In this document: in pieces, positions 49,404-57,319 of the stretch | How positions within the stretch are numbered: position 1 is the stretch's first letter | Layout of the letters: the number at the start of each line of letters is the position of its first letter | Assembly: GCA_020850615.1 (NCBI GenBank) | Contig: JADZEI010000011.1 | Location: forward strand, 62,001-126,000 | From: Dehalococcoidia bacterium | GTDB taxonomy: Bacteria; Chloroflexota; Dehalococcoidia; Tepidiformales; Tepidiformaceae | Direction of reading: 5' to 3' | DNA: 64,000 bases | Notes under the pieces: generated by a model | The model's database searches: none | Told to the model about the DNA's origin: nothing | The model's input: only the letters and a program-made list of their open reading frames with translations | Position numbers and translations under genes: made by a program

Positions 49404-49409
49404 TACGCT
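49404..49409 (+). promoter_or_regulatory. -10 element of lipA (leaderless)
   Basis: TACGCT six bases before ATG 49416. Confidence 0.5.
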
Positions 49410-49415
49410 GGGAGC

Positions 49416-50417
49416 ATGACCATCGCGCCGTCGCAGCCGGAACGCCCGCCCTGGCTCAAGGTCCGCTTCCCCACCGGGGGGCGCTACCAGCAGATCCAGG
49501 ACCTGATGCGCGGCCAGACGCTGCACACGGTGTGCGAGGAAGCGCGCTGCCCGAACATCGGGGACTGCTGGAGCCGCGGCACGGCGACGTTCATGATCCT
49601 CGGCGACACGTGCACGCGTTCCTGCGGCTTCTGCGCGGTCAAGACGGGCCGGCCGGGGACGCTCGATACGGGCGAACCGGCGCGGGTCGCGCTCGCCATC
49701 CAGCAGATGAACCTGCGGCACGCGGTGATCACGAGCGTGAACCGCGACGAGCTGCCGGACGGCGGCGCGGGCATCTTCGCCGAGACGATCCGGTGGTCGC
49801 GGCGGCTTTCACCGGAGACGACGATCGAGGTGCTGATCCCCGACTTCAAGGGCGATTGGGACGCGCTCGGCACGGTGTGCGCGGCGCAGCCGGAGATCCT
49901 CAACCACAACACGGAGACGGTGCCGCGGCTGTACCGGCAGGTGCGGCCGCAGGCGGTCTACGAGCGCTCGCTCGAGGTGCTGCGCCGCGGCAAGGAGCTG
50001 GATCCGGGCACGCGCACGAAGAGCGGCGTCATGGTCGGACTGGGAGAGACGCGCGAGGAGCTGCTGCGGGTGTTCGAAGACCTGGCCGCCCAGGGCGTGG
50101 ACATCCTGACCATCGGGCAGTACCTGCGGCCGACGCCGGACCACCTGCCGGTCGTCCGCTACTGGCACCCGGACGAGTTCGCGGAGCTCAAGGAGCGGGC
50201 GCTGGCGATGGGGTTCCGGCACGTGGAATCGGGGCCGCTGGTGCGCAGCTCGTACCATGCGGAGGAGCAGGCGGGGCGCGCCGAGGGGCTCGCGCTGCGG
50301 CATACCGTCGCACCCGAGGATGTCATCCCGCTCGTTGCCGAATCAAATTCAGGGAGTCCCGGAATAGCACCAGACGCCCATTCGGGAGTACCTTCGGCGC
50401 ATGCCCCGCGAGAGTAG
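49416..50417 (+). CDS. lipA: Lipoyl synthase
   Basis: A 333-residue radical-SAM enzyme that inserts sulfur into octanoyl chains. The auxiliary cluster motif is [13 protein letters not shown] and the radical-SAM motif is [10 protein letters not shown], with the later [20 protein letters not shown] and [14 protein letters not shown] segments. The conserved C-terminal arm with [13 protein letters not shown] is present, followed by an unusual extra tail of about 40 residues rich in Ser, Gly and Pro. The tail overlaps the next gene by 17 bases. Confidence 0.96.
   Translation: MTIAPSQPERPPWLKVRFPTGGRYQQIQDLMRGQTLHTVCEEARCPNIGDCWSRGTATFMILGDTCTRSCGFCAVKTGRPGTLDTGEPARVALAIQQMNLRHAVITSVNRDELPDGGAGIFAETIRWSRRLSPETTIEVLIPDFKGDWDALGTVCAAQPEILNHNTETVPRLYRQVRPQAVYERSLEVLRRGKELDPGTRTKSGVMVGLGETREELLRVFEDLAAQGVDILTIGQYLRPTPDHLPVVRYWHPDEFAELKERALAMGFRHVESGPLVRSSYHAEEQAGRAEGLALRHTVAPEDVIPLVAESNSGSPGIAPDAHSGVPSAHAPRE
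50389..50394 (+). promoter_or_regulatory. -10 element of the kinase-like gene, inside lipA (leaderless)
   Basis: TACCTT six bases before ATG 50401, within the lipA tail. Confidence 0.4.
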
Positions 50418-51063
50418 CGACGGCCGGTTCGACGACCACGAGAAGTACCGCCGCGAGGCGATCGGCGCGTTCGCACACGAGATCCGCACGCCCCTGACCT
50501 CGATCCGGATGGTACTGGAGCTTGCGCGGAAGGACCCGGCGACGGGCGACGTCACGCTCGACGCGGAGCTCGCGAGCATGCTCGACACGTCGATCGACGA
50601 CCTCCAGGGCCTGGCCGACGATCTCCAGGAGGCATCGCGCCTCGAACGCGGGCGCACGCGGCTGCAGGCCGGGCCGTGCGACCTCGCGGCTGTGCTGGCG
50701 GCGGCGGCCGAGCTGGCCGGGCCGCGCATCCGGCTGGAGGGCGAGCTGCCGGAGGGCATCGCCGGGCCGTGGGACGCGCCCTACCTCGCGCGCGCGCTCG
50801 CGGGCCTCGCCGAATCGACCAACCGCGTCGGCGAGGGCACGGGCGTGGTGCGGTTCACGACGTCGGCGACGCCGGCGGGCGTGGAGATCTCGCTGGTCTC
50901 GGGGGAACCGGGCGGCGAGCCGCGCGACATCGCGGCGGACTGCAGCTACGCGTTCTTCCGGTCCCGCCAGTTCGTGCTGAGCAACGGCGGGGAGCTGCGC
51001 TGGCAGCGGGCGGAGCGATACTTCCAGGCGGAGATACGGCTCCCGCGGCGGCGAGAGGCGTGA
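50401..51063 (+). CDS. HisKA-containing protein with degenerate ATPase domain
   Basis: A 220-residue protein. Residues 17-85 are a HisKA dimerisation domain with the H-box [19 protein letters not shown] (His26). Residues 95-220 resemble a histidine-kinase ATPase domain only in outline: the N-box is [14 protein letters not shown] with no proper Asn-x3-Asn pattern, the DxGxG box is missing, and only a remnant [10 protein letters not shown] of the last box is seen. It has no membrane segment or sensor domain. It is probably not an active kinase; a phosphotransfer or decoy role is possible. No response regulator is adjacent. Confidence 0.65.
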   Translation: MPRESSDGRFDDHEKYRREAIGAFAHEIRTPLTSIRMVLELARKDPATGDVTLDAELASMLDTSIDDLQGLADDLQEASRLERGRTRLQAGPCDLAAVLAAAAELAGPRIRLEGELPEGIAGPWDAPYLARALAGLAESTNRVGEGTGVVRFTTSATPAGVEISLVSGEPGGEPRDIAADCSYAFFRSRQFVLSNGGELRWQRAERYFQAEIRLPRRREA

Positions 51064-51070
51064 TCCGAGG

Positions 51071-51110
51071 CGTGAAGGCGTAGAGGCGTAGAGTGGGGCG
51101 TCCGCCGCGG
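51071..51110 (+). repeat. AGGCGTAGAGGCGTAGAG dispersed repeat, copy A
   Basis: GAAGGCGTAGAGGCGTAGAG followed by TGG(G)GCGTCCGCCGCGG, seven bases after the kinase-like gene's stop. Copies B and C are at 58534 and 59622. Confidence 0.8.
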
Positions 51111-51145
51111 TCTGGGGCCTTTGGCCCGCGACCAACGACGCCCGG

Positions 51146-51835
51146 TCAGGTTTCGACGGTTTTCACGTCTTCCGAGCGCCAGAGGTACCAGCAGGCGACG
51201 GAGGCCCAGGGGCGCCAGGGTTCGCCGATGCGGAGGACGTCGGCGGGTCTGGGCATGGCGTCGAGGGCGTAGAGACGGCGGATGGCGCGATTGATGCCGA
51301 TGTCGTTCACGGGGAGCACATCGGCGCGGCGGAGGTGGAAGAGCAGGAACATCTCGGCGGTCCAGCGGCCGACGCCGCGCACCTGCGTGACGCGCTCGAC
51401 GATGGCGTCGTCGTCGAGCTCGGCGAAGGCGTGGGCGCCGAGGTCACCGGCGGCGAAGTGCTCGGCGAGGCTGCGGAGCGCGGCGGTCTTCTGGCGCGAC
51501 AGGCCCGCCGCGCGCATCGCCTCGTCGCTGAGGGCGAGGACGGCGGCCGGCGCGGGGAAGGGCTCGCTGAATGGCGTCCAGCCCGGGGCGAGGCGTTGGG
51601 CCGCGCGGGCGGTGTCGCCGCCATCGAACAGGCCGGCGAACCGGCGGAAGATGGTGCCCGCGGCGGTGCCGCTGAGCTGCTGGTAGATGATGGCCCGCGC
51701 CAGCGACCGGAACGGGTCGTCGCCATCTTCGCGCAGGGCGAACGGCGGCCCGCTGGCGATGACGCCCGCCATGACGGGGTCGGCGGCGGTAAGGTGGCGG
51801 ATGGCCTCGACGGGGTCGATGGTCCGGACCGGCAT
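51146..51835 (-). CDS. DNA-3-methyladenine glycosylase (AlkA-like)
   Basis: A 229-residue HhH-GPD base-excision repair glycosylase. FRSLARAIIYQQLSGTAAGTI, LGLSRQKTAALRSLA-type helix (here AAGLSRQKTAALRSLAEHF), the hairpin VTQVRGVGRWTAEMFLLF, and the catalytic Asp in VLPVNDIGINRAIRRLY are all present. It removes alkylated purines. It ends with the RPWASVACWYLWR segment. The ATG has TACCAT six bases upstream. Confidence 0.93.
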   Translation of the reverse strand: MPVRTIDPVEAIRHLTAADPVMAGVIASGPPFALREDGDDPFRSLARAIIYQQLSGTAAGTIFRRFAGLFDGGDTARAAQRLAPGWTPFSEPFPAPAAVLALSDEAMRAAGLSRQKTAALRSLAEHFAAGDLGAHAFAELDDDAIVERVTQVRGVGRWTAEMFLLFHLRRADVLPVNDIGINRAIRRLYALDAMPRPADVLRIGEPWRPWASVACWYLWRSEDVKTVET

Positions 51836-51841
51836 GGCCCG

Positions 51842-51847
51842 ATGGTA
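51842..51847 (-). promoter_or_regulatory. -10 element of the AlkA-like gene (leaderless)
   Basis: TACCAT on the minus strand, six bases before ATG 51835. Confidence 0.5.
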
Positions 51848-51939
51848 GTGCGATGGGCGCATGCGCGTCGAAAGTCGCAAGTCGAGCGTGCAAAGGCCAC
51901 GGCGGGTTCGCGGCTCTGCGCCCTACGCGTGCGCGCCTT

Positions 51940-51945
51940 TAGACT
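51940..51945 (+). promoter_or_regulatory. -10 element of the SDR gene (leaderless)
   Basis: TAGACT six bases before ATG 51952. Confidence 0.5.
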
Positions 51946-51951
51946 CGGGCT

Positions 51952-52704
51952 ATGCAGGATAGGTTTTCGCTTGAGGGGCGGACGGCCATCGTCACGGGGG
52001 CGTCGCGGGGGATTGGCTTCGCGATTGCGCGCGCGTTCATCGATGCCGGCGCCCGCGTCATCATCACCGCGCGGGGCGAGGAAGCGCTGCGCAAGGCCGC
52101 GGACGAGCTCGGCCCGTGGGCCATCGCCATCCCCTGCGACAACGCCGACACGGCCGCGATCGCGGCGATGGTGCAGCAGGCGGCGCAGCTCGGGCCGATC
52201 GACATCCTCGTGAACAACGCAGGCATCAGCCCCTACTACAAGCGCGTGGAGCACGTGACCCCGGACGAGTTCGACCAGGTGGTCGACGTGAACATGCGCG
52301 GGATGTACTTCTGCAGCGTGGAAGTGGCGCGGCGCGCGTTCGAAGCGGGCCGGCCGTTGTCGATCATGAGCATCAGCTCGATCCTCGGCATCGTGCCCGG
52401 CGACCGGCTGGGCGTGTATTCGGGCACGAAGGCGGCGGTGCACCAGCTCATGCGGACGATGGCGCTGGAATGGGCCGACCGCAATGTGCGGGTGAACGCG
52501 ATCGCGCCGGGCTACGTGGACACGGACTTCACGAGCGGGCTGATGGCGAGCCGCCACGGCGACGCGATCCGGGCGAGCATCCCGATGGGGCGGCTCGCGC
52601 AGGCGGAGGACATCGTGGGCGCGGCGCTCTTCCTCGCTAGCGACGCGAGCTCATACGTGACCGGCACGATCCTTCGCGTGGACGGCGGGCGCTCGCTCAA
52701 GTAG
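51952..52704 (+). CDS. Short-chain dehydrogenase/reductase
   Basis: A 250-residue classical SDR. Cofactor motif VTGASRGIGFAIARAF, NNAG in LVNNAGISPYY, catalytic Ser in MSISSILG, and YSGTKAAVHQL (Tyr-x3-Lys) are intact. It ends in the usual SYVTGTILRVDGGRSLK. It looks like a FabG-type 3-oxoacyl reductase or sugar/alcohol dehydrogenase; the substrate cannot be told. Confidence 0.93.
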   Translation: MQDRFSLEGRTAIVTGASRGIGFAIARAFIDAGARVIITARGEEALRKAADELGPWAIAIPCDNADTAAIAAMVQQAAQLGPIDILVNNAGISPYYKRVEHVTPDEFDQVVDVNMRGMYFCSVEVARRAFEAGRPLSIMSISSILGIVPGDRLGVYSGTKAAVHQLMRTMALEWADRNVRVNAIAPGYVDTDFTSGLMASRHGDAIRASIPMGRLAQAEDIVGAALFLASDASSYVTGTILRVDGGRSLK

Positions 52705-52737
52705 GGGCGCGGGGTGCCGGGGCGTGCGCGCGTGGCG

Positions 52738-52743
52738 TAGGCT
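52738..52743 (+). promoter_or_regulatory. -10 element of the 71-residue ORF (leaderless)
   Basis: TAGGCT seven bases before ATG 52751. Confidence 0.4.
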
Positions 52744-52750
52744 GTGCGAC

Positions 52751-52966
52751 ATGGCGATGCAGTTCGAGCTCTGGCGGCTGGTCGAAGTGCAGGACGAGCG
52801 GCGCAGCACGTGGGAGCTGGTCGGGCGCTACCCGAACGCGGGGCGCGCGCGGCAGCGGATCCACGAGCTCGCCGGGCCGCACATCGTGAGCCCCGACGAG
52901 ACGTTCTACTGGTACGAAGACGAGGATGGGCGGCACACGTTCCGGATCGAGGCGGCGCCGAGCTAA
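52751..52966 (+). CDS. Small hypothetical protein
   Basis: A 71-residue acidic/aromatic protein: MQFELWRLVEVQDERRSTWE, then YPNAGRARQRIHELAG, then ETFYWYEDEDGRHTFRIE. It reads as strand-strand-helix-strand-strand and is probably a small compact domain. No family is recognised. Coding is supported by the promoter spacing and by the clean amphipathic pattern. Confidence 0.55.
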   Translation: MAMQFELWRLVEVQDERRSTWELVGRYPNAGRARQRIHELAGPHIVSPDETFYWYEDEDGRHTFRIEAAPS

Positions 52967-53058
52967 TATCGGCGGGCTATGCCGGGTATAGACGCGGCTT
53001 TGCTTCGCGGGCGGCGGCGGGTAGAGTGCGGGCACTATCCTTTGCCCGGAGCGAACCA

Positions 53059-54213
53059 ATGACCACGACCGAATCCGCGATCAACACGCGCGTCCACGAC
53101 CTCATCGAGCGGCAGATCGCCGAGGGCAAGCAGCTCGGCGTCCAGGTGGCCGCGTACCACAAGGGCCGCCGCGTGGTCGACACCTGGGCGGGCACGATGG
53201 GCCCGAAGGACGACCGCGAAGTCGGCCCGGACAGCCTCTTCCTCAGCTTCTCGACGACGAAGGGCGTGGCCGCGATGGCCCTGCACATCCTCGCCGACAA
53301 GGGGCAGATCGACTACGACGCGCCGGTGACGAAGTACTGGCCGGAGTTCGGGCAGAAGGGCAAGGACCGGATCACGGTCGCGCAGGCGATGAGCCACCAG
53401 TCGGGGCTGCACGCGGTGCGCAAGCCACACTCGATCGACTTCGTGGAGGACTTCGACGGCTACTGCGAGTGGCTGGCAGCGCAGGAGCCGGCCTGGGAGC
53501 CGGGCACGGCCACCGGGTACCACGCGATGACGTACGCCTGGATCGTCGGGGGCATCGTCCGCGGGGCGACCGGCCGCCACATCAAGGACGTCATCCGCGA
53601 GGAGATCGCGGGGCCGCTGGGCATCGCGGACGAGATGTACGTGGGCATCCCGGATGGCATCGAGGAGCGGCTGACCTCGCTGCAGTCGGCGCCCGTGGCC
53701 CAGGGCGCGGCAGCTGCCTTCCAGATCCCGGCGGACCACGACTTCTTCAAGGCGATGCCGGTGGAAAGCGACTTCACCTTCAACGACATGCGGCTGCGCA
53801 AGGCGTGCGTGCCTTCGGCGAACGGCCACTTCACGGCACGGGCGCTGGCGAAGATGTACGCGGTAGCGGCGAACGGCGGCGAAATCGACGGCGTGCGGCT
53901 GATGTCGAAGGAGCGCATCCCGCTGATGCAGCGGGTGATGACCGAAGAGGTCGACCGCGTGCTGATGATGCCGATGGGCAAGGGCATCGGGTTCTTCCTT
54001 GGCGGCGACCGGGGCCCGCTGCGCAACGTGCAGGGCCCGCGGAGCACGGCGCTGGGTCACAGCGGAGCGGGCGGCTCGACGGCGTTCGCGGACCCGGAGA
54101 TGGGCCTCTCGGTCGCGGTGACGCTGAACAAGATGCAGGGGACGCTCCAGGGCGAGGGGCCGACGTTCGAGATCTGCGAATTCATCCGCGAGGAGCTGGG
54201 GATTACGCGCTAA
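53059..54213 (+). CDS. Beta-lactamase-fold serine hydrolase (EstB/class C-like)
   Basis: A 384-residue serine hydrolase of the beta-lactamase/penicillin-binding/esterase superfamily. The S-x-x-K motif is in FLSFSTTKGVAAMALH near residue 65; the second motif is Tyr in TGYHAMTYAW near residue 160; the third is GHSGAGGSTAF near residue 340, replacing KTG as in EstB-type esterases. No signal peptide is present, so it is cytoplasmic and more likely an esterase or peptidase than an antibiotic-resistance enzyme. Confidence 0.88.
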   Translation: MTTTESAINTRVHDLIERQIAEGKQLGVQVAAYHKGRRVVDTWAGTMGPKDDREVGPDSLFLSFSTTKGVAAMALHILADKGQIDYDAPVTKYWPEFGQKGKDRITVAQAMSHQSGLHAVRKPHSIDFVEDFDGYCEWLAAQEPAWEPGTATGYHAMTYAWIVGGIVRGATGRHIKDVIREEIAGPLGIADEMYVGIPDGIEERLTSLQSAPVAQGAAAAFQIPADHDFFKAMPVESDFTFNDMRLRKACVPSANGHFTARALAKMYAVAANGGEIDGVRLMSKERIPLMQRVMTEEVDRVLMMPMGKGIGFFLGGDRGPLRNVQGPRSTALGHSGAGGSTAFADPEMGLSVAVTLNKMQGTLQGEGPTFEICEFIREELGITR

Positions 54214-54222
54214 GACGAGGCC

Positions 54223-54939
54223 TCAGGGCGTGGGGAGGTCCGGGTGGGCGGGGAGGTATCCGCGCCCTTCGATGTACCAGGAGGCGGACAGGTTGCTGTA
54301 GCCGCGATAGTCGGTCGCAATCGTTCCGCGCACGGAGCCATCGCGGCGGATGATCCAGAGCTCGCCCTGGCCGTACTCGGAGCGCGGGCCGTAGTAGGCC
54401 AGGAGGATCCACTCGCCGTCGGGCGACCAGGTCAGGAACTGCGGCCAGTGGTATTCCGGGATGTCGAACTCGGCGATGGTGCGGACCTGACCGTCCTTTG
54501 CGACGAGCACCTCGCCTTCGTTGATGCTGGCGAACTCGCCATTCACGGATGTCTCGGCCGACAGATGGCCGTAGTTCACCACGCCGCCGAGCCGGGTGGT
54601 CGTGCGTGTCGCCAGGTCGAGCAGCACCCAGGCCGGCCGCTCCACGGGGGTGAACGAGATGAACGCCAGGGTATCGGCGTCGACCCAGGTCAGGGCCTCG
54701 AGCTGCGGCTGGCAATAGACCTCCTCGCGGCTCGCGCCGGAGGCCTCGGCGATGACGATGCAATTGTCCTGGTTCACGTAGGCGATGCGGCCGGTGATCG
54801 CGAGCTCGGGATTGTCCTGGAGCGATGGCGGCGACGGGTCCTTGCGCCCGAACTGGATGACGACGACGACGAGCACGATCATCGCGAGCACGCCGCCGAG
54901 GATCGCCGCGGCCCAGAGCCGCTGGGATGCGCGGCTCAC
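54223..54939 (-). CDS. Membrane-anchored beta-propeller-like protein
   Basis: A 238-residue protein with a single N-terminal transmembrane segment (LWAAAILGGVLAMIVLVVVV, about residues 8-30). A beta-rich outer domain follows, with TolB/WD40-like repeats, including GRIAYVNQDNCIVIAEAS, LTWVDADTLAFISF and LTWSPDGEWILLAYYG. Two Cys (NQDNCIV and VYCQPQ) may form a disulfide. The role is unknown. The GTG start overlaps the upstream DUF2157 stop (GTGA). Confidence 0.65.
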   Translation of the reverse strand: MSRASQRLWAAAILGGVLAMIVLVVVVIQFGRKDPSPPSLQDNPELAITGRIAYVNQDNCIVIAEASGASREEVYCQPQLEALTWVDADTLAFISFTPVERPAWVLLDLATRTTTRLGGVVNYGHLSAETSVNGEFASINEGEVLVAKDGQVRTIAEFDIPEYHWPQFLTWSPDGEWILLAYYGPRSEYGQGELWIIRRDGSVRGTIATDYRGYSNLSASWYIEGRGYLPAHPDLPTP

Positions 54940-55874
54940 GCCGGTTCCCCCTGGTGCCACGGCCGGAAGCGCGTCACGGCGATCACGGTCGCGACCATGA
55001 GCACGCCGACGACGACAAGGGCGAGGGCGGCGGCGGTGGGGTCTTCGATGTGGACGACGATCGACCGGAACAGCGCGGCAAACCCGGCGGCGACGCCTTC
55101 GAGGGTGTAGGCGAGGCCGCCGCGGGCGACGCTGAGGACGACGAGCCCAATGGCCGCCGCGAAGCCGATGACCTCGGCCTCGCCGGCTTCGAAGCCCGCG
55201 AAGAAGGCGCCGAACGCGAGCATCGCGCCGAACACCGCGCGCGCGGAGATGCGCGGTGTGACGAAGCCGAGCTCGGTCAGGGCGATGCCCGCGATGCCCA
55301 GGACGGCGACCGCGCCGCCGCCGAGCAGCAGGTTCTCGTCGTCCGGGTAGGCGGTGAGGCTGATGGCAGCCGTGAAGAGGCCGCCGCCAAGGCCGAGCAC
55401 CTGCGGGTGGCTTGGCGCGAGCGCCCAGAGGACGAGCGCCACGGCGGTGCCCGCCACGCCCGCGCCCATCGCGATGTGGACCTCCTCCCAGTCGAGGGTC
55501 TCGCCGAAGACGGCGGCGGCACCGCCGAGGAGCGCGGTCGCCGCGAGCCAGGCCATGTGGCCGCCGCGGACCAGGCCGGGCTCCTTGAAGGAGCGCAGCG
55601 CCTGCCCGGCGAGGATGGCGAGCGCACCGGGGAGCGCGAGCACGGCGATGCGAGCCCAGTTCTCCAGCTCCTGCCAGTTCTCGCCGGCGAGGACGACGAT
55701 GCCCATGACGACGATGGCGACGCCGAGGTAGATGAGCGCTTCGAGCACGCTGGGGCGGTCTTCGCCGGCCTCGCGTTCGCGGCGGGCTTCGAAGTCGCGG
55801 ATGCGGCCGGCGGTCGCGTCATCGACCAGGCCGGCGGCGCGCCAGCGTTCGAGGGCTTCGAGCGGGCTCGGCAT
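54936..55874 (-). CDS. DUF2157 membrane protein
   Basis: A 312-residue protein. Residues 1-35 are the soluble DUF2157 helix pair (LERWRAAGLVDDATAGRIRD), followed by about ten membrane helices to residue 300, including ALIYLGVAIVVMGIVVL. The function of the family is unknown. The ATG has TATTGT six bases upstream. It is translationally coupled to the propeller-like protein downstream. Confidence 0.8.
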   Translation of the reverse strand: MPSPLEALERWRAAGLVDDATAGRIRDFEARREREAGEDRPSVLEALIYLGVAIVVMGIVVLAGENWQELENWARIAVLALPGALAILAGQALRSFKEPGLVRGGHMAWLAATALLGGAAAVFGETLDWEEVHIAMGAGVAGTAVALVLWALAPSHPQVLGLGGGLFTAAISLTAYPDDENLLLGGGAVAVLGIAGIALTELGFVTPRISARAVFGAMLAFGAFFAGFEAGEAEVIGFAAAIGLVVLSVARGGLAYTLEGVAAGFAALFRSIVVHIEDPTAAALALVVVGVLMVATVIAVTRFRPWHQGEPA

Positions 55875-55880
55875 GGGGCG

Positions 55881-55886
55881 ACAATA
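55881..55886 (-). promoter_or_regulatory. -10 element of DUF2157 gene (leaderless)
   Basis: TATTGT on the minus strand, six bases before ATG 55874. Confidence 0.5.
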
Positions 55887-55910
55887 GGAGCCGGAGCGCG
55901 GTACCGCAAA

Positions 55911-55922
55911 TGACGTGCGTCA
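55911..55922. promoter_or_regulatory. Inverted repeat in a divergent promoter region
   Basis: TGACG-TG-CGTCA lies between the DUF2157 promoter (-) and the promoter at 55957 (+), well placed for a shared operator. Confidence 0.35.
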
Positions 55923-55956
55923 CTTCGGACAGGTATCGGGAGAATGATTTCGCCGG

Positions 55957-55962
55957 TATAGT
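55957..55962 (+). promoter_or_regulatory. -10 element of gene 55971
   Basis: TATAGT eight bases before ATG 55971. Confidence 0.45.
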
Positions 55963-55970
55963 CCGCGCCC

Positions 55971-56606
55971 ATGAGCGCTGTGTATGGTTTTGCTGGTCTT
56001 AGTTTCGTCTCCGCCATTCTCCTCCCCGTCGCCGTCCTCATCCTCGCATTCGTCCTCGTGCGCTGGCGCCGCGGCGACGAGCTGGACCTCGCGGCAGGCG
56101 TCACCGCGTATGTCTCATTCCTGCTGGCGACGTCTGCGGTGGTAATGGTGGTCGGTGGGGCGATGTTCCTCGCCGGTGTCTTTGGCAACGCCGACGCGGG
56201 GTTCACCTACGGGATCGACGACCCCTTCTCAGAAGGCAGCGACCAGGACGACATCCAGCTTGCCCAGGGCGTGGCCTGGATCGCGATGGGCGCGCTCATC
56301 GCGGCCGCCCACATCGTGCTCCGTCAGCGCCTGGCCGCCGCGGGACACCTGGACGACGGCGTCGAAGCCGCCTGCGAGACGCTCGTGACGGTGCTCGCGG
56401 GCGTGCTCGCGCTGTTCTTCGTCGCTTCCGCCGTCGGCTCGGCATTCGAACGGGCGGCCGTCGATGAGAGCGACGCCGCGCCCGGCTCCGCCCTCGCGTA
56501 CGCCATCCCGTTCGTCCTGCTCTGGGTGGTCTACGGCAGCCGCGTCCTGCGCCGACTCGGCCTCAGCCTCTCCGGGACGGCCGTCGACGACGAGCTACCC
56601 GAGTAA
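55971..56606 (+). CDS. Four-helix membrane protein (DUF5671-like)
   Basis: A 211-residue protein with helices at about residues 8-30, 42-70, 100-115, 135-155 and 170-195. A polar loop carries YGIDDPFSEGSDQDD, and the protein ends in an acidic tail. The layout is similar to small DUF5671-type membrane proteins, but the match is weak. It diverges from the DUF2157 gene. Confidence 0.55.
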   Translation: MSAVYGFAGLSFVSAILLPVAVLILAFVLVRWRRGDELDLAAGVTAYVSFLLATSAVVMVVGGAMFLAGVFGNADAGFTYGIDDPFSEGSDQDDIQLAQGVAWIAMGALIAAAHIVLRQRLAAAGHLDDGVEAACETLVTVLAGVLALFFVASAVGSAFERAAVDESDAAPGSALAYAIPFVLLWVVYGSRVLRRLGLSLSGTAVDDELPE

Positions 56607-56657
56607 CGAGCCTGGCAGGCCACGGCTGATAACTGACGACTGATAACCGGGAACGAA

Positions 56658-57224
56658 CTACCGTGCCATGCCGTGGTACTCGGGGTTCGGCAGCGTGCCC
56701 GTCGCGGACATCATCCGGTTCGTGAAGTTGAACATGCTCGCGACTTCGGCGATGTCCCAGATGTCCTCGTCGGTGAAGTCGTGGTCGCGGAGCTCGTCGA
56801 GGTCCTCTTCGTTCACCGAGGACGGGTCCATCGTGAGCTTGACCGCGTAGTCGAGCATGGCGGTGTGGCGCGGGGTGAGCCCGGCGCGGCGGTAGTCGAG
56901 GAGGACGCGCTCGCCGAGCACGGGGTCCTTCAGGAGGGCGCGGACCGCGAAGCCGTGCGCGGTGAGGCAGTAGAGGCACTGGTTCTGCATCGAGACGACG
57001 ACCGAGATCATCTCGCGCTCGGCTTTCGTGAGGCCGGAGGGGCCGGTCATGAGCTCGTCGAAGTGGGCGTACCACTTCTTGAAGCGCTCCTCCCGCCAGG
57101 CGAAGGCGAGGAACACGTTCGGGACGAACCCGAGCTTCTCTTCGACCTTCGAGAAGAGCTCCTGCACCTCGGGCGAGAGCTTCCTGCGGTCGGCTGTGGG
57201 GAACCAGGAGATTGCATCGGCCAT
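56658..57224 (-). CDS. AhpD-like carboxymuconolactone decarboxylase-fold peroxidase-related protein
   Basis: A 188-residue helical protein. LTKAEREMISVVVSMQNQCLYCLTAHG carries the family motif (Glu, then Cys-x2-Cys, then His) of alkylhydroperoxidase AhpD-type proteins, broken here only for length. SWFPTADRRKLSPEVQELF precedes it, and the C-terminus has FNFTNRMMSATG. It is close to the peroxidase-related (TIGR01926-like) branch. The two Cys should be redox-active. The ATG at 57224 has GACAAT seven bases upstream. Confidence 0.85.
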   Translation of the reverse strand: MADAISWFPTADRRKLSPEVQELFSKVEEKLGFVPNVFLAFAWREERFKKWYAHFDELMTGPSGLTKAEREMISVVVSMQNQCLYCLTAHGFAVRALLKDPVLGERVLLDYRRAGLTPRHTAMLDYAVKLTMDPSSVNEEDLDELRDHDFTDEDIWDIAEVASMFNFTNRMMSATGTLPNPEYHGMAR

Positions 57225-57231
57225 GCGGGGG

Positions 57232-57237
57232 ATTGTC
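57232..57237 (-). promoter_or_regulatory. -10 element of the AhpD-like gene (leaderless)
   Basis: GACAAT on the minus strand, seven bases before ATG 57224; the first base departs from TANNNT. Confidence 0.3.
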
Positions 57238-57306
57238 GGGGGCGCGGGGCGGCGTGTCGACAACGTGTGGCAAAGGACGTTTCTCGCCCCAGCCCGCCGG
57301 GGGCGC

Positions 57307-57312
57307 TACCCT
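57307..57312 (+). promoter_or_regulatory. -10 element of lgt (leaderless)
   Basis: TACCCT seven bases before ATG 57320. Confidence 0.5.
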
Positions 57313-57319
57313 ACGGGCG

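Noticed and set aside
53059-54213. Antibiotic-resistance beta-lactamase
   Set aside because: There is no signal peptide and the third motif is HSG rather than KTG; an EstB-like esterase/peptidase is more likely.
56626-56647. CTGATAAC direct repeat after gene 55971 as an attachment site
   Set aside because: There are only two 8-base copies 14 bases apart, with no integrase or mobile genes nearby.
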